The translations under genes were made by a program, and so were the position numbers. From NCBI RefSeq assembly GCF_009295635.1, contig NZ_WHIW01000001.1, positions 1 through 64,000 on the forward strand: a stretch of 64,000 bases of DNA, given 5' to 3'. Below, piece after piece: positions 20,147-29,832 of this stretch. Under the pieces are notes generated by a model, which had not been told where the DNA came from, made no database searches, and was given only the letters and a program-made list of their open reading frames with translations. Every line of letters starts with the position of its first letter. Positions within the stretch are counted from its first letter, which is position 1. The DNA comes from Alkalilimnicola sp. S0819. Lineage in GTDB: Bacteria > Pseudomonadota > Gammaproteobacteria > Nitrococcales > WHIW01.

Positions 20147-21646
20147 ATGCACGCAGACCAGTTTGAGCGCCTGAGCGCCCAGGGCTTCAATCGCATTCCC
20201 TTGATCCGCGAGATCCTCGCCGATCTCGAAACCCCGCTGAGCACCTATCTCAAGCTCGCCCAAGGGCCCTATTCCTTCCTCTTCGAATCCGTGCAGGGCG
20301 GCGAGAAATGGGGCCGCTACTCCATCATCGGCCTGCCCGCCCGCACCCGCCTGGAAGTGTGCGGCGAGCGCATCCAGGTGATTCACGACCAGGCCGTCAT
20401 CGAGACCGCCCAGACCGCGGATCCGCTGGCCTGGATCGAGGCCTACCAGCAGCGCATTCGCGCCGCCCGCCCGCCGGGCTTTCCGCAGATGCCGCGCTTT
20501 CTCGGCGGCCTGGCCGGTTACTTCGGCTACGACACCGTGCGCTACATAGAGCCGCGCCTGAAGCGCTGCCCCAACCCGGACGAGCTGGGTGTGCCGGACA
20601 TGCTCTTCATGGTCAGCGACGAGGTGCTGGTCTTCGACAACCTGGCCGGGCGTCTCTACCTGGTGGTGCACGTGGACCCGGCCGAGGAGGGCGCCTACGG
20701 CCGCGGCGAGGCCCGCCTGGATGAATTGGTGAATCAACTGCGCAACGCCCGCAGCGCCTACCCTGTGCCCCGTGCGCCGCGGGAACTGTGCGAGGACGAC
20801 TTCCGCTCCAACTTCGAGCAGGCCGGCTTCGAGGAGGCGGTGGAGCGGATCAAGCGCTACGTCATCGACGGCGATGTGATGCAGGTGGTGCCCTCCCAGC
20901 GCATGAGCGCCCCCTACAGCGCCCCGCCGCTGGATCTCTACCGCGCCCTGCGCTGCACCAACCCCTCGCCCTATATGTACTTTCTGGACCTGGGCGATTT
21001 CCAGGTGGCGGGCTCCTCGCCGGAGATCCTCGCCCGGCTGGAGGACGACGAAATCACCGTGCGTCCCATTGCCGGCACCCGCAGGCGCGGTCATACCGCG
21101 GAAGAGGACCGGGCACTGGAGCAGGAACTGCTCAACGACCCCAAGGAAATCGCCGAGCACCTGATGCTCATCGATCTGGGCCGCAACGATATCGGCCGGG
21201 TGAGCGAAGTGGGCAGCGTACAGCTCACCGAGCGGATGGTGGTGGAGCGCTACTCCCACGTAATGCACATCGTCTCCAACGTCACCGGCAAGCTCAAGCC
21301 CGGCCTCGGGCCCATGGACGTGCTGCGGGCCACCTTCCCCGCCGGCACCGTCAGCGGCGCGCCGAAGATCCGTGCCATGGAGGTCATCGACGAGGTGGAG
21401 CCGGTCAAGCGCGGTGTCTACGCCGGCGCGGTGGGGTATTTGTCCTGGTCCGGCAATATGGACACCGCCATCGCCATCCGCACCGCCGTGATCAAGGACG
21501 GCCAGGTGCACGTGCAGGCGGGCGCGGGGGTGGTGGCCGACTCGGTGCCGCGGCTGGAGTGGAAGGAGACGCTGAACAAGGGGCGTGCCCTGTTCCGCGC
21601 CGTGGCCATGGCCGAGCGCGGCCTCGACAATCGCGAGGGGGCCTGA
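20147..21646 (+). CDS. trpE: Anthranilate synthase component I
   Basis: A 499-residue chorismate-using enzyme making anthranilate with TrpG. The chorismate-binding core is intact: [77 protein letters not shown] and [13 protein letters not shown]. The N-terminal region has the [11 protein letters not shown] start and [10 protein letters not shown] with its tryptophan-feedback site (FLFES). I take the ATG at 20147; a GTG three codons upstream is in frame. It starts a rightward trpEGDC set. The 100-base leader before it shows no attenuator. Confidence 0.97.
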   Translation: MHADQFERLSAQGFNRIPLIREILADLETPLSTYLKLAQGPYSFLFESVQGGEKWGRYSIIGLPARTRLEVCGERIQVIHDQAVIETAQTADPLAWIEAYQQRIRAARPPGFPQMPRFLGGLAGYFGYDTVRYIEPRLKRCPNPDELGVPDMLFMVSDEVLVFDNLAGRLYLVVHVDPAEEGAYGRGEARLDELVNQLRNARSAYPVPRAPRELCEDDFRSNFEQAGFEEAVERIKRYVIDGDVMQVVPSQRMSAPYSAPPLDLYRALRCTNPSPYMYFLDLGDFQVAGSSPEILARLEDDEITVRPIAGTRRRGHTAEEDRALEQELLNDPKEIAEHLMLIDLGRNDIGRVSEVGSVQLTERMVVERYSHVMHIVSNVTGKLKPGLGPMDVLRATFPAGTVSGAPKIRAMEVIDEVEPVKRGVYAGAVGYLSWSGNMDTAIAIRTAVIKDGQVHVQAGAGVVADSVPRLEWKETLNKGRALFRAVAMAERGLDNREGA

Positions 21647-21649
21647 GCC

Positions 21650-22234
21650 ATGCGCCTGCTGATGATCGACAACTACGATTCCTTCACCTACAACCTGGTG
21701 CAGTACTTCGGCGAGCTGGGCGCGGAGGTGGTGGTCCACCGCAACGACGAGATCACCTTGGCGCAGATCGAGCAGCTGGCGCCGGAGCGGCTGGTCATCT
21801 CCCCCGGCCCCTGTACGCCCAACGAGGCGGGCCTGTCGCTGGCGGCGGTGCGCCATTTCGCCGGCCAACTGCCGATTCTGGGTGTGTGCCTGGGGCACCA
21901 GACCATCGGCCAGGTCTTCGGCGGCCGGGTGGTGCACGCCGGTCAGGTGATGCACGGCAAGACCTCGCCGGTGCATCATCAGGACCGCGGCGTGTTCCGC
22001 GGCCTGCCCAACCCGCTCACCGCCACCCGATACCATTCCCTGGTGGTCGAACAGGCGAGCCTGCCCGACTGTCTGGAGGTGACGGCCTGGACCGAGCGCG
22101 AGGGCGGCGGCCTGGACGAAATCATGGGCCTGCGCCACCGGGAGCTGGACGTGGAGGGCGTGCAGTTCCACCCGGAGAGCATCCTCACCGAGGCGGGGCA
22201 CGCCCTGCTGAAGAACTTCCTCAACAGGGGTTAG
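21650..22234 (+). CDS. trpG: Anthranilate synthase component II (glutamine amidotransferase)
   Basis: A 194-residue class I amidotransferase feeding ammonia to TrpE. It shows the [13 protein letters not shown] start, the [10 protein letters not shown] oxyanion loop, the nucleophile cysteine in [11 protein letters not shown], and the His-Glu of the triad in VQFHPESI. It begins three bases after trpE. In relatives this subunit can also serve PabB; no pabB is in the window. Normal family length. Confidence 0.96.
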   Translation: MRLLMIDNYDSFTYNLVQYFGELGAEVVVHRNDEITLAQIEQLAPERLVISPGPCTPNEAGLSLAAVRHFAGQLPILGVCLGHQTIGQVFGGRVVHAGQVMHGKTSPVHHQDRGVFRGLPNPLTATRYHSLVVEQASLPDCLEVTAWTEREGGGLDEIMGLRHRELDVEGVQFHPESILTEAGHALLKNFLNRG

Positions 22235-22238
22235 CGCG

Positions 22239-23267
22239 ATGGATATACAGACGGCCATACGCACGGTCACCGAAGGCCGCAGCCTGGACCAGGAGGACAT
22301 GGGCACGGTGATGCGGGCCATCATGACCGGGGAGTGCACCCCAGCGCAGATCGGCGGCTTTCTCATCGGCCTGCGCATGAAGGGCGAGACGGTGGACGAG
22401 ATCGCCGCCGCCGCCCGGGTGATGCGCGAACTGGCCAGCGCCGTGGAGGTGAGCAAGCAGCATCTGCTGGACACCTGCGGCACCGGTGGTGACTCCCGCG
22501 GCACCTTCAACGTCTCCACCGCCACCGCCTTCGTCGCGGCGGCGGCCGGCGCCAAGGTGGCCAAGCACGGCAACCGCTCCGTCTCCAGCCGCTCCGGCAG
22601 CGCCGATGTGCTGGAGGCCGCCGGGGTGAACCTGGACCTCACCCCCGAGCAGGTGGCCCAGGCCATCGAAGAGGTGGGGGTGGGCTTTTTGTTCGCGCCG
22701 CGCCATCACGGCGCCATGCGTCACGCCGTGGGCCCGCGCCGGGAAATGGCGGTGCGGACCATCTTCAACCTGCTCGGCCCCATCACCAACCCGGCCGGCG
22801 CCCCGCACCAGTTGCTGGGCGTGTTCGACGGCCGCTGGGTGCGCCCGGTGGCCGAGGTGCTGCGCGAATTGGGCAGTCGCCGGGTGCTGGTGGTGCACTC
22901 CGATGATGGCCTGGACGAGATCAGCATAGGCGCGGCGACCTCCGTGGCCGAGCTGGATCAGGGCGAGGTACGTGAATACCGCATCGCGCCGGAGGATTTC
23001 GGCATGGAGCGAGCTGATCTGGATACCGTGCGGGTGCATAGCGCCGAGGAGAGTCTGGCGATGATCCGCGATGTCTACCAGGGCGAGCCCGGCCCGGCCT
23101 ACGACATGGTGGCGCTCAATGCCGGGGCCGCCATCTATGCCGCCGAGCGGGCCGACAGCCTGTCCCATGGGGTGGAGCGCGCCCGGGAGTTGCTCGATGA
23201 TGGCAGTGCGGGGCGCAAGCTCGCCGAATACGCGGACTTTACCCGCCGTCTCAATCCTTCCGTTTGA
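22239..23267 (+). CDS. trpD: Anthranilate phosphoribosyltransferase
   Basis: A 342-residue enzyme transferring phosphoribosyl to anthranilate. Seen: the PRPP motif [36 protein letters not shown], the anthranilate-side [14 protein letters not shown]-like stretch, [12 protein letters not shown] and SDDGLDEIS. It begins four bases after trpG and overlaps no other gene; the trpC ATG lies 11 bases beyond its stop. It is not fused to trpG as it is in enteric bacteria. Confidence 0.97.
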   Translation: MDIQTAIRTVTEGRSLDQEDMGTVMRAIMTGECTPAQIGGFLIGLRMKGETVDEIAAAARVMRELASAVEVSKQHLLDTCGTGGDSRGTFNVSTATAFVAAAAGAKVAKHGNRSVSSRSGSADVLEAAGVNLDLTPEQVAQAIEEVGVGFLFAPRHHGAMRHAVGPRREMAVRTIFNLLGPITNPAGAPHQLLGVFDGRWVRPVAEVLRELGSRRVLVVHSDDGLDEISIGAATSVAELDQGEVREYRIAPEDFGMERADLDTVRVHSAEESLAMIRDVYQGEPGPAYDMVALNAGAAIYAAERADSLSHGVERARELLDDGSAGRKLAEYADFTRRLNPSV

Positions 23268-23278
23268 GGAGCGCGAAG

Positions 23279-24091
23279 ATGCTGCCCGATACCCCCAATG
23301 TGCTGAAGAAGATCCTCGATCGCAAGGCCGAGGAAGTCGCCGAACGCTCCAGCGTGCTGTCGCGGGAGGCCCTGATGCGCCAGATGGCCGAGCAGGCGCC
23401 GCCGTTGCGCGGTTTCCGCAGCGCCCTGCAGCGGCGGATCGAGGCCGGCGCTCCGGCGGTGATCGCCGAGGTGAAAAAGGCTTCGCCGAGCAAGGGCCTG
23501 CTGCGCGAGGATTTTGACCCGGCCGAGATCGCTCGCAGCTACGAGCGCGGGGGCGCGGCCTGCCTGTCGGTGCTCACCGATGAGGATTTTTTCCAGGGCG
23601 CGGATGCCTACCTGCAGCAGGCCCGGGCCGCCTGCACGCTGCCCGTGCTGCGCAAGGACTTCGTGATCGATACCTACCAGATCTACGAGGCCCGCATGCT
23701 GGGGGCGGATTGTATTCTGCTGATCGTCGCCGCTCTGGGTGATGCGCTGTTGAAGGAGCTGTACGACTGTGCCCGCGGCATTGGGCTGGATGTGTTGGTG
23801 GAGGTGCACGACGCGGAGGAGTTGCAGCGGGCGCTGGCGCTGGAGCCGGAGCTGCTGGGGATCAACAACCGGGATCTGCGCAACTTCCACACGGATATCG
23901 ACACCACCCTGAGGCTGAAGAGTCGGGTGCCGGCGCATAGCCTGCTGGTGACCGAGAGCGGCATAGCCACCGCGGAGGAGGTGGCCATGATGCGAGAAGC
24001 CGGGGTGCACGGCTTCCTGGTGGGGGAGAGCTTCATGGTGGCGCCGGAACCTGGGGAGCGGCTGCGGCAGTTGTTTTTTGCGGGGGGGTAA
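23279..24091 (+). CDS. trpC: Indole-3-glycerol-phosphate synthase
   Basis: A 270-residue TIM-barrel enzyme closing the indole ring. Seen: [18 protein letters not shown] with the catalytic lysine, [58 protein letters not shown] and FLVGESFM. The ATG at 23279 is preceded by GAGGAG at good spacing; an in-frame TTG upstream lacks support. It is the last trp gene here: trpF, trpB and trpA are elsewhere. A 160-bp inverted-repeat element lies directly downstream. Confidence 0.97.
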   Translation: MLPDTPNVLKKILDRKAEEVAERSSVLSREALMRQMAEQAPPLRGFRSALQRRIEAGAPAVIAEVKKASPSKGLLREDFDPAEIARSYERGGAACLSVLTDEDFFQGADAYLQQARAACTLPVLRKDFVIDTYQIYEARMLGADCILLIVAALGDALLKELYDCARGIGLDVLVEVHDAEELQRALALEPELLGINNRDLRNFHTDIDTTLRLKSRVPAHSLLVTESGIATAEEVAMMREAGVHGFLVGESFMVAPEPGERLRQLFFAGG

Positions 24092-24105
24092 ACCGCGGAG
24101 GTTCT

Positions 24106-24265
24106 TTAACCACAGAGACACAGAGGACACAGAGTTTCACAGAGGGGAGAGGGGTCGCGACAAAGGCTGGAGGGACGAGGAAACACGCAAGGTTTCATCA
24201 TGTACCGTGCGCCCTTGTGGTTAGCCTGTTCTTCTTCCCGCTTTCCTCTGTGCCTCTTTGGTTAA
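24106..24265. mobile_element. MITE-like element with 22-bp terminal inverted repeats
   Basis: The left arm (24106-24127, beginning TTAACCACAGAG) and the right arm (24244-24265, complement beginning TTAACCAAAGAG) match at 20 of 22 positions. The left arm continues into a CACAGAGGACACAGAG tandem. The ACCACAGAG...CACAGAG motif recurs in intergenic DNA of many proteobacteria. The 116-base interior encodes nothing I can recognise. It fills most of the trpC-crp gap and may be a non-autonomous transposon or a folded repeat; no target-site duplication is obvious. Confidence 0.6.
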
Positions 24266-24320
24266 CAGCCCTTGCGGTTGAAACGTCCGGGCTGGGGGGA
24301 TTCGTGCCCGGGGGCTGCTC

Positions 24321-24959
24321 CTACCGGGTGTTGAACACCACAATGGTCTTGCCCGCCACCGAGATGAGTTCCTGCTCCTCCAGATCCTTCAGCACGCGCC
24401 CCACCATCTCCCGCGAACACCCCACAATGCGGCCCAGCTCCTGCCGGGTGATGCGGATCTGCATCCCGTCGGGGTGAGTCATGGCGTCGGGCTCCTTTGT
24501 CAGGTCCAGCAGGGTGCGGGCGATGCGGCCGGTGACATCCAGGAAGGCCAGGTCGCCGACCTTGCGGCTGGTCTTGCGCAAGCGGTCGGCCAGCTGGGCG
24601 ATTACCGGGAACATGATGTCGGGGTCTGATTTCATCAGCTGGCGAAAGCGGGCGTAGCTGATCTCGGCCAGCTCGCAGTGTGTGCGGGTGCGCACCCAGG
24701 CGCTGCGCTCGCTGCTGGAGCCGAACAGGCCCATCTCGCCGAAGAAGGCGCCGGCGTTGAGGTAGGTGAGGACGATCTCGTGACCGTTCTCGTCCTCCAT
24801 CAGCACGCTCACCGAGCCCTCGATGATGTAGTAAAGGGCATCGGATTGGTCGCCCGCGTAAATGATGCCGGTTTTCGGCGGATAGCGCCGCCGGTGGCAG
24901 TGGGCGAGCAGATTGTCTATGGAGGTGTTGCCACCCGCCTGTCCCGAGGGCTGTAGCAT
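24321..24959 (-). CDS. crp: cAMP-activated global regulator Crp (Vfr-like)
   Basis: A 212-residue CRP. The cyclic-nucleotide domain has [24 protein letters not shown], the phosphate-binding GEMGLF...[10 protein letters not shown] with Arg and Ser that hold cAMP, and the C-helix [15 protein letters not shown]. The C-terminal winged helix carries [26 protein letters not shown], nearly identical to E. coli CRP, so target sites should be TGTGA-type. I use the ATG at 24957-24959; 20 further codons upstream are not homologous. It is divergent from a yhfA-like gene, as in E. coli. I see no clear CRP site in the shared region. Confidence 0.95.
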   Translation of the reverse strand: MLQPSGQAGGNTSIDNLLAHCHRRRYPPKTGIIYAGDQSDALYYIIEGSVSVLMEDENGHEIVLTYLNAGAFFGEMGLFGSSSERSAWVRTRTHCELAEISYARFRQLMKSDPDIMFPVIAQLADRLRKTSRKVGDLAFLDVTGRIARTLLDLTKEPDAMTHPDGMQIRITRQELGRIVGCSREMVGRVLKDLEEQELISVAGKTIVVFNTR

Positions 24960-25181
24960 GCTTGAATCCTTGTGTTTGCCGATCGCGGCCTTGCCGCGGG
25001 GCGCGCAGCCGTCCGGCATGCCTGTTCACTGGGGCGAAGCCTACACCCAAAGGGGGTGCGTTTCACCTCATGGTACGCGCATCGGCCACTCGTTATACTC
25101 GTTCGGAAATCTGGGGGCCCCGCCCGGTTCAAGCAAGCCGGCCGACCCCCTTTTGTTTTTCCAGGGGGCACGGAGGTGGCG

Positions 25182-25592
25182 ATGCGCGCAACGGTGAAGT
25201 GGCTGGACAATGTGGCCTTCGAGGGCACCGCGGGCAGTGGCCACAAGGTACTCATGGACGGCCCACCGGATGCCGGTGGTCAGGACCGGGGCGTGCGGCC
25301 CATGGAAATGCTGCTGCTCGGCCTGGGTGGGTGCACGGCCTTCGACGTGGTGTTCATCCTCCAGCGCGGCCGCCATCCGGTGAGCGACTGCGTGGTGGAG
25401 ATCGAGGCGGCCCGCGCCGAACAAGCGCCCAAGGTCTTCACCCGGATTCATCTGCACTACAAGGTCAGCGGCGAGGGCCTCAGCGAGGCGGCGGTGAAGC
25501 GGGCGGTGGAATTGTCCGCCGAGAAGTACTGCTCCGCCTCGCTGATGCTGGCCAAGGCTGCCGATCTGACCCACAGCTACGAGCTGGTTTGA
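25182..25592 (+). CDS. OsmC-family protein (YhfA-like)
   Basis: A 136-residue OsmC/Ohr-fold protein. The central helix carries MLLLGLGGCTAFDVVFIL with the first conserved cysteine, and KYCSASLMLAKAA has the second; this cysteine pair acts in hydroperoxide reduction in Ohr/OsmC, though YhfA itself has no settled function. The start (MRATVKW) follows GGAGGTGGC. It is divergent from crp, the same neighbourhood as yhfA in E. coli, which supports orthology. A TATACT at 25094-25099 could serve as its -10 box. Confidence 0.88.
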   Translation: MRATVKWLDNVAFEGTAGSGHKVLMDGPPDAGGQDRGVRPMEMLLLGLGGCTAFDVVFILQRGRHPVSDCVVEIEAARAEQAPKVFTRIHLHYKVSGEGLSEAAVKRAVELSAEKYCSASLMLAKAADLTHSYELV

Positions 25593-25762
25593 GGGGCCTG
25601 CCCGTCGGGGCGGTCGCGGTTTGATGTCGGGGGTTTCGCCCCCGGCCCGCGGGTGGTCGACCGAGGGCCGGCGGGCTGGAACCGTCGGCCAATTCGTGCA
25701 TAATTGCGCGCCTCGCCGGGTCGCCGACCCCGAGCTCAACCCGTTGCATGGAGGCCCGCCAG

Positions 25763-26575
25763 TTGCAACAGTCCAAGCTCAAGCTCCACGGCTTCAACAA
25801 TCTGACCAAGTCGCTGAGCTTCAACATCTATGATGTCTGTTACGCCAAGAACGCGGAGCAGCGCCACGCGTACATCTCGTACATCGACGAGGTCTACAAC
25901 GCCGAGCGCCTGACCCAGATTCTCACCCAGGTGGCGGACATCATCGGCGCCAACATTCTCAACATCGCCCGCCAGGACTACGAGCCCCAGGGCGCGAGCG
26001 TGACCATGCTGATCGCCGAGGAAGAGGTGCTGGACAGCGACCGGGTGGAGGACGAGCCGGCGCCCGGGCCCTTGCCCGACACCGTGTTGGCGCACCTGGA
26101 CAAGAGCCATATCACCGTGCACACCTATCCGGAGAGTCATCCGGACCATGGCGTGAGCACCTTCCGGGCGGATATCGACGTCTCCACCTGCGGCGTCATC
26201 TCACCGCTGACGGCGCTGAACTACCTGATTCACTCCTTCGATTCCGACATCGTCACCATGGACTACCGGGTGCGCGGCTTCACCCGTGACGTGGAAGGGC
26301 GCAAGCACTTCATCGATCACGAGATCAACTCGATTCAGAACTACCTGAGCGAGGACACCAAGCAGCGCTACCAGATGATCGACGTGAACGTCTACCAGGA
26401 GCATCTGTTCCACACCAAGATGATGCTGAAGGACCTGGACCTGGACAATTACCTGTTCGGGGAGTCCTCGGAGAGCTTCGGTCTGGAGGAGAAGGAGGAG
26501 ATCCGACGCCACCTGCGCCGGGAGATGTTCGAGATCTTCTACGGGCGCAACATGGAGCCCGATCAGGAAGTCTGA
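25763..26575 (+). CDS. speD: S-adenosylmethionine decarboxylase proenzyme, E. coli type
   Basis: A 270-residue pyruvoyl enzyme that makes the aminopropyl donor for spermidine. Near-identity to E. coli SpeD is seen in [51 protein letters not shown] and the self-cleavage site [10 protein letters not shown], whose serine becomes pyruvate. Two starts are possible: an ATG at 25748 with poor spacing, and a TTG at 25763 preceded at eight bases by GGAGG (25750-25754). I favour the TTG. No speE follows; coq7 converges 22 bases beyond the stop. Confidence 0.95.
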   Translation: MQQSKLKLHGFNNLTKSLSFNIYDVCYAKNAEQRHAYISYIDEVYNAERLTQILTQVADIIGANILNIARQDYEPQGASVTMLIAEEEVLDSDRVEDEPAPGPLPDTVLAHLDKSHITVHTYPESHPDHGVSTFRADIDVSTCGVISPLTALNYLIHSFDSDIVTMDYRVRGFTRDVEGRKHFIDHEINSIQNYLSEDTKQRYQMIDVNVYQEHLFHTKMMLKDLDLDNYLFGESSESFGLEEKEEIRRHLRREMFEIFYGRNMEPDQEV

Positions 26576-26597
26576 TCGGGCAGCCGCCGACCCTTTC

Positions 26598-27245
26598 TCA
26601 CAGGTAATAGGTCGTGCCGGTCATCACGCGGGAAGCGAGGCCCATGGCCCGCGTCACCGGCGCCGGCAGAGTCGCGGCGCCGGCGCTCACCGCCTGGCCG
26701 GCGTGGCGAGCCTCGTCCTCTTTCATCTGCTCCACCACGGCACGGCTGCGCCGGTCCGCTTCGGGCAGGCGCGCCAGGTGCCCCTCCAGGTGGCGCACCA
26801 CCTGTCGCTCGGTCTCCGCCAGAAAACCCAGGCTCCATTTGTCGCCCACCAGCCCGGCGCCCGCCCCCAGCGCCAGGGAGCCGATGTAGAAGAACGGATT
26901 GAGCCGGCTGACCCGGCCATCCAGCTGGCGGATGCGTTGCTCGCACCAGTCCAGGTGGTCGTTCTCCTCCGTCGCCGCCTCGGTCATCGCCTCGCGCACG
27001 GCCTGGCTGCGGGCCGTGAGCGCCTGGCCCTGGTACAGCGCCTGGGCGCAGACCTCGCCGCTGTGGTTCACCCGCATCAAGCGCATGGCGTCCCGGCGCT
27101 GCGCCTCGCTCAGTGTCTCGGCCTCGGTGAACTGCTGCGCCGGATTGCTCCGCCCCGTGCCCTGCGGCGCGCCGAACACAGTGCGCAGCGCCTGGTCCAG
27201 ATGCAGCAGAAAGCGATCGGCGGGACTGTAGTGGCGGCTGGTCAT
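26598..27245 (-). CDS. coq7: 2-polyprenyl-3-methyl-6-methoxy-1,4-benzoquinone monooxygenase (Coq7)
   Basis: A 215-residue diiron monooxygenase of ubiquinone synthesis, used in place of UbiF. Ligands are visible in two E...ExxH sets: [12 protein letters not shown] with EENDHLDWC, and [10 protein letters not shown]. Membrane association comes from the [19 protein letters not shown] hairpin. The length and ending (GTTYYL) are normal. It is a single leftward gene, with a 398-base intergenic region upstream that holds the rplM promoter and a candidate small RNA on the other strand. Confidence 0.96.
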   Translation of the reverse strand: MTSRHYSPADRFLLHLDQALRTVFGAPQGTGRSNPAQQFTEAETLSEAQRRDAMRLMRVNHSGEVCAQALYQGQALTARSQAVREAMTEAATEENDHLDWCEQRIRQLDGRVSRLNPFFYIGSLALGAGAGLVGDKWSLGFLAETERQVVRHLEGHLARLPEADRRSRAVVEQMKEDEARHAGQAVSAGAATLPAPVTRAMGLASRVMTGTTYYL

Positions 27246-27393
27246 GGTTGGGGGCTCCCGGTTGGCGCGTTTGGCCTTCTATTCTAGGGTCATCGCCCAC
27301 CTGCGGTGAAGCGACGCCCAGCGTTCCGCGCGGTGTTGCGCCGCAGCACCTTCGGCGGGCCCGCCCTGTAGCCAAAAAGTAAACATGAACCGC

Positions 27394-27423
27394 TTGACAT
27401 GTGCGGTCGCAACATAGAATAAT
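27394..27423 (+). promoter_or_regulatory. Sigma-70-type promoter upstream of an orphan terminator
   Basis: A perfect -35 TTGACA (27394-27399) and AATAAT (27418-27423, five of six matches) are separated by 18 bases. No gene begins before a strong terminator about 100 bases downstream, so the promoter most simply drives a short untranslated RNA. Confidence 0.55.
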
Positions 27424-27429
27424 GGCCTC

Positions 27430-27524
27430 GTGCTTCGGGGAGACCAAAAGTTTCCCTGACACATCTCCTCCATCCTCCTTTGGTGTTATATTCAGCGCGG
27501 TTTCCCAAACCGCGCTTTTTTTTT
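27430..27524 (+). ncRNA. Candidate small RNA with anti-Shine-Dalgarno loop
   Basis: The span from the expected transcription start to the end of the T-run is about 95 bases and holds no credible reading frame. The first half folds as ACCAAAAG (27443-27450) with CTTTGGT (27478-27484), leaving a loop that contains CTCCTCC (27465-27471) and ATCCTCCT (27472-27479), two runs able to pair with GGAGG ribosome sites. The second half is a 10-bp terminator. This loop-plus-terminator design recalls CcsR-type (CCUCCUCCC) sRNAs of Alphaproteobacteria, but I know of no named homologue here. An rplM leader attenuator is the alternative. Confidence 0.5.
27494..27524 (+). terminator. Rho-independent terminator upstream of rplM
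   Basis: AGCGCGGTTT (27494-27503) pairs perfectly with AAACCGCGCT (27507-27516) around a CCC loop, followed by nine T residues (27516-27524). It is strong on the plus strand, yet no plus-strand gene ends just before it: speD stops 900 bases earlier and coq7 lies between on the other strand. Confidence 0.85.
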
Positions 27525-27571
27525 GGGAAGAGACCCACGGGGTCTTCCTGGTAGTGCACCGCGCGGATGGG

Positions 27572-27600
27572 TTGTATGTGCCGAATCGATTAGGTACTAT
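27572..27600 (+). promoter_or_regulatory. Likely rplM promoter
   Basis: TTGTAT (27572-27577) and TACTAT (27595-27600) are separated by exactly 17 bases and lie 44 bases before the rplM start. It is placed after the orphan terminator, so rplM would not depend on readthrough. A GC-rich hairpin (27526-27549) precedes it. Confidence 0.5.
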
Positions 27601-27643
27601 TCCGGCCCTTCTTACGGGGGCGACAGCTTCGGAGACAGGTTAG

Positions 27644-28078
27644 ATGAAGACCTTCAGCGCCAAACCGGCCGAGGTACAGCGAGACTGGTACCTGGTCGAT
27701 GCCACGGACAAGACCCTGGGTCGGCTTTCCACCGAGATTGCCCGGCGTCTGCGCGGCAAGCACAAGGCCGAGTACACCCCGCATGTGGATACCGGTGACT
27801 ATATCGTCGTGGTCAACGCCGAGAAGGTGAAGGTCACCGGTCGCAAGACCAGCGACAAGATGTATTACCACCACACCGGTTATGTCGGTAACATGAAGAG
27901 CATCAGCTTCGAGAAGCTGATCGACAAGGCCCCCGAGCGCGTCCTCGAGACCGCCGTGAAGGGCATGTTGCCGAAGAACAAACTCGGTCGGGCAATGTTC
28001 AAGAAGCTCAAGGTGTACGCAGGCGGGCAGCATCAGCATGCCGCGCAGCAGCCCAAGCCTCTTGAGATTGAAGCCTAA
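27644..28078 (+). CDS. rplM: 50S ribosomal protein L13
   Basis: A 144-residue ribosomal protein binding 23S rRNA early in assembly. Recognisable are [65 protein letters not shown] and [22 protein letters not shown] precedes the ATG. It is followed by rpsI after 29 bases, the universal L13-S9 operon. Autogenous control is known for E. coli rplM; the structured 240-base upstream region would allow it, but this is not shown. Confidence 0.99.
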   Translation: MKTFSAKPAEVQRDWYLVDATDKTLGRLSTEIARRLRGKHKAEYTPHVDTGDYIVVVNAEKVKVTGRKTSDKMYYHHTGYVGNMKSISFEKLIDKAPERVLETAVKGMLPKNKLGRAMFKKLKVYAGGQHQHAAQQPKPLEIEA

Positions 28079-28107
28079 GATCCAATCAGACGGGCAGCGG
28101 ACTGATC

Positions 28108-28497
28108 ATGGCAGAGCAAAACTACGGTACCGGTCGACGCAAGACTTCCGCGGCGCGGGTGTTCTTGAAAGCCGGCAGCGGCAATATTACGGTTAATGGC
28201 CGTACCCTGGAACAGTACTTCGGTCGCGAGACCGCTCGAATGGTGGTTCGCCAGCCCCTGGAGCTGGTGGACGCGGTCGAGCGTTTCGATATCAAGATCA
28301 CCGTCAGCGGCGGCGGCACCACCGGCCAGGCCGGTGCCATTCGCCACGGTATCACCCGTGCGCTGATGGACTATGACGAAGAGCTGCGCGGTACCCTGCG
28401 CAAGGCCGGCTTCGTGACCCGTGACGCTCGCGCCGTCGAGCGCAAGAAAGTGGGTCTGCACAAAGCCCGCCGCGCCACGCAGTTCTCGAAGCGTTAA
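28108..28497 (+). CDS. rpsI: 30S ribosomal protein S9
   Basis: A 129-residue protein of the small subunit head whose basic C-terminal tail reaches the P site. Seen: [48 protein letters not shown] and the ending [18 protein letters not shown] tRNA-Gln gene begins 18 bases after its stop with no obvious separate promoter, so the tRNA is probably processed from the rplM-rpsI transcript. Confidence 0.99.
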   Translation: MAEQNYGTGRRKTSAARVFLKAGSGNITVNGRTLEQYFGRETARMVVRQPLELVDAVERFDIKITVSGGGTTGQAGAIRHGITRALMDYDEELRGTLRKAGFVTRDARAVERKKVGLHKARRATQFSKR

Positions 28498-28515
28498 AGC
28501 GCTTCACGGTTCGCT

Positions 28516-28589
28516 TGGGGGATCGTCTAGCGGCAGGACTACGGACTCTGACTCCGTCAACCTAGGTTCGAATCCTAGTCCCCCAGCCA
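28516..28589 (+). tRNA. tRNA-Gln, anticodon CTG
   Basis: A 74-base cloverleaf with TGGGGGA/TCCCCCA acceptor stem, a D arm with TAGCGGCAGGA, an anticodon stem TACGGA/TCCGT around the loop CTCTGAC (anticodon CTG, reading CAG), and a T arm with GGTTCGAATCC. The CCA end is encoded. The unpaired-looking T at position 1 opposite A is typical of tRNA-Gln. It lies between rpsI and a strong terminator. Confidence 0.95.
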
Positions 28590-28594
28590 ACATG

Positions 28595-28631
28595 AAGAAG
28601 GGGTTACGCGAAAGCGTAACCCCTTCTTTTT
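28595..28631 (+). terminator. Rho-independent terminator of the rplM-rpsI-tRNA unit
   Basis: A perfect 15-bp stem (28595-28609 with 28614-28628) is closed by a GAAA tetraloop and followed by a T-run to 28631. It begins six bases after the tRNA's CCA end. Confidence 0.92.
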
Positions 28632-28835
28632 GTCTGGGTGTATGCGGGGAGGGCCAGCTGGCGCCGGTTAGGCGCATTGGCCTGGGCGCCCCCGCACCGG
28701 GGCATGGAGACCTCGGCGCCGCGGCAGGCTTTGCGGGAGCGGGGCTGCCAGATCGCTGGCCGCACTACCGGGCCGGCCAGAGCCCGGTCGGGCGTGCTGT
28801 GAGCGGCGAGATTTATCTGCCGCTGCGATCGCGGA

Positions 28836-29042
28836 CTACTTGCGGAACAGCCAGAGCAGCAGTGTCACCACCAGGCTGATCAGGATCGACGTGGTGAGGG
28901 GGAAGTAGAAGCCGAGGCCTTCCCGGCGTACGGCGATATCACCGGGCAGGCGCCCCAGTCCGAGTTTGCTCAGCCAGGGCCAGAGCGGGCCGGCGACGAG
29001 CAGCGCCAGCCCGGCGATGATCAGCCACTTTTGCAGGTTCAT
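28836..29042 (-). CDS. DUF2905 family small membrane protein
   Basis: A 68-residue protein with two transmembrane helices: [19 protein letters not shown] at the N-terminus and [15 protein letters not shown] at the C-terminus, joined by [21 protein letters not shown]. The GRLPGDI...FYFP linker is the DUF2905 signature. Function is unknown. Its start overlaps the rpiA stop (ATGA), so it is co-translated with rpiA. Its strong conservation with no known role makes it a small but real gene. Confidence 0.9.
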   Translation of the reverse strand: MNLQKWLIIAGLALLVAGPLWPWLSKLGLGRLPGDIAVRREGLGFYFPLTTSILISLVVTLLLWLFRK

Positions 29043-29701
29043 TGTGCCGTGAGCTTGCGCACCCCCTGCTCGCCGCCCAGCAGCAGCACATCGGCGCCGC
29101 GCAGCGCGAACAAGCCGTTGGTCACCACCCCGGGGATGTTGTTGATCGCCTGCTCGAGCTTGATCGGCTCCTTGATGCTCAGGCCCCGCACATCCAGGAT
29201 GATATTGCCGTTGTCGGTGGTGAAACCCTCGCGCAATTGCGGCCGCCCACCCAGCTTCACCAGCTGCCGGGCCACCAGGCTGCGGGCCATGGGGATGACT
29301 TCCACCGGCAGGGGGAATTCACCGAGGATATCCACCTGCTTGGATTCATCGGCGATACATACGAAGGTGTCGGCCACCGCGGCGACGATCTTCTCGCGGG
29401 TGAGCGCGCCGCCGCCGCCCTTGATCAGTTGCAGAAAACGGTTGGCCTCATCGGCGCCATCCACGTACAGCGGCACCCGGTCGGCGGCGTTCAGGTCCAG
29501 CACCTGGATACCATGGCCCTTGAGTCGCGCGGTGGAGGCCTCGGAGCTGGACACGGCGCCGGCGATGCGATGCCGCATCCCCGCCAGCGCATCGATGAAG
29601 TAATTCACCGTGGAGCCCGTGCCCACCCCGACGATGCTGTCCTCGCGGACGTATTCCAGCGCCGCCTCGGCGGCCGCCTGTTTGGCCTGATCCTGGGTCA
29701 T
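29039..29701 (-). CDS. rpiA: Ribose-5-phosphate isomerase A
   Basis: A 220-residue isomerase of ribose-5-phosphate and ribulose-5-phosphate. Seen: [60 protein letters not shown] and the [11 protein letters not shown] segment, with catalytic Asp/Glu/Lys within these blocks. The ATG at 29699-29701 follows AGGAG; an upstream extension of 40 codons is not family-like. It is divergent from ilvA, with 131 bases between starts, and couples to DUF2905. Confidence 0.97.
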   Translation of the reverse strand: MTQDQAKQAAAEAALEYVREDSIVGVGTGSTVNYFIDALAGMRHRIAGAVSSSEASTARLKGHGIQVLDLNAADRVPLYVDGADEANRFLQLIKGGGGALTREKIVAAVADTFVCIADESKQVDILGEFPLPVEVIPMARSLVARQLVKLGGRPQLREGFTTDNGNIILDVRGLSIKEPIKLEQAINNIPGVVTNGLFALRGADVLLLGGEQGVRKLTAQ

Positions 29702-29832
29702 GCTCGCTCCTGCTGTGAATGGCTGTGGCCAATGATAGGGGTTAGGGAGACGCTCTTCTATTCCCTGGAGCCGTACTTTATAAGCCCGGAGCCATTCCTT
29801 ACACTGTTCGCGCACTCCCATAAGGCAGATAC

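Noticed and set aside
24960-25181. CRP-binding site in the crp-osmC divergent region
   Set aside because: GTGCGTTTCAC is too short and asymmetric compared with TGTGA-N6-TCACA.
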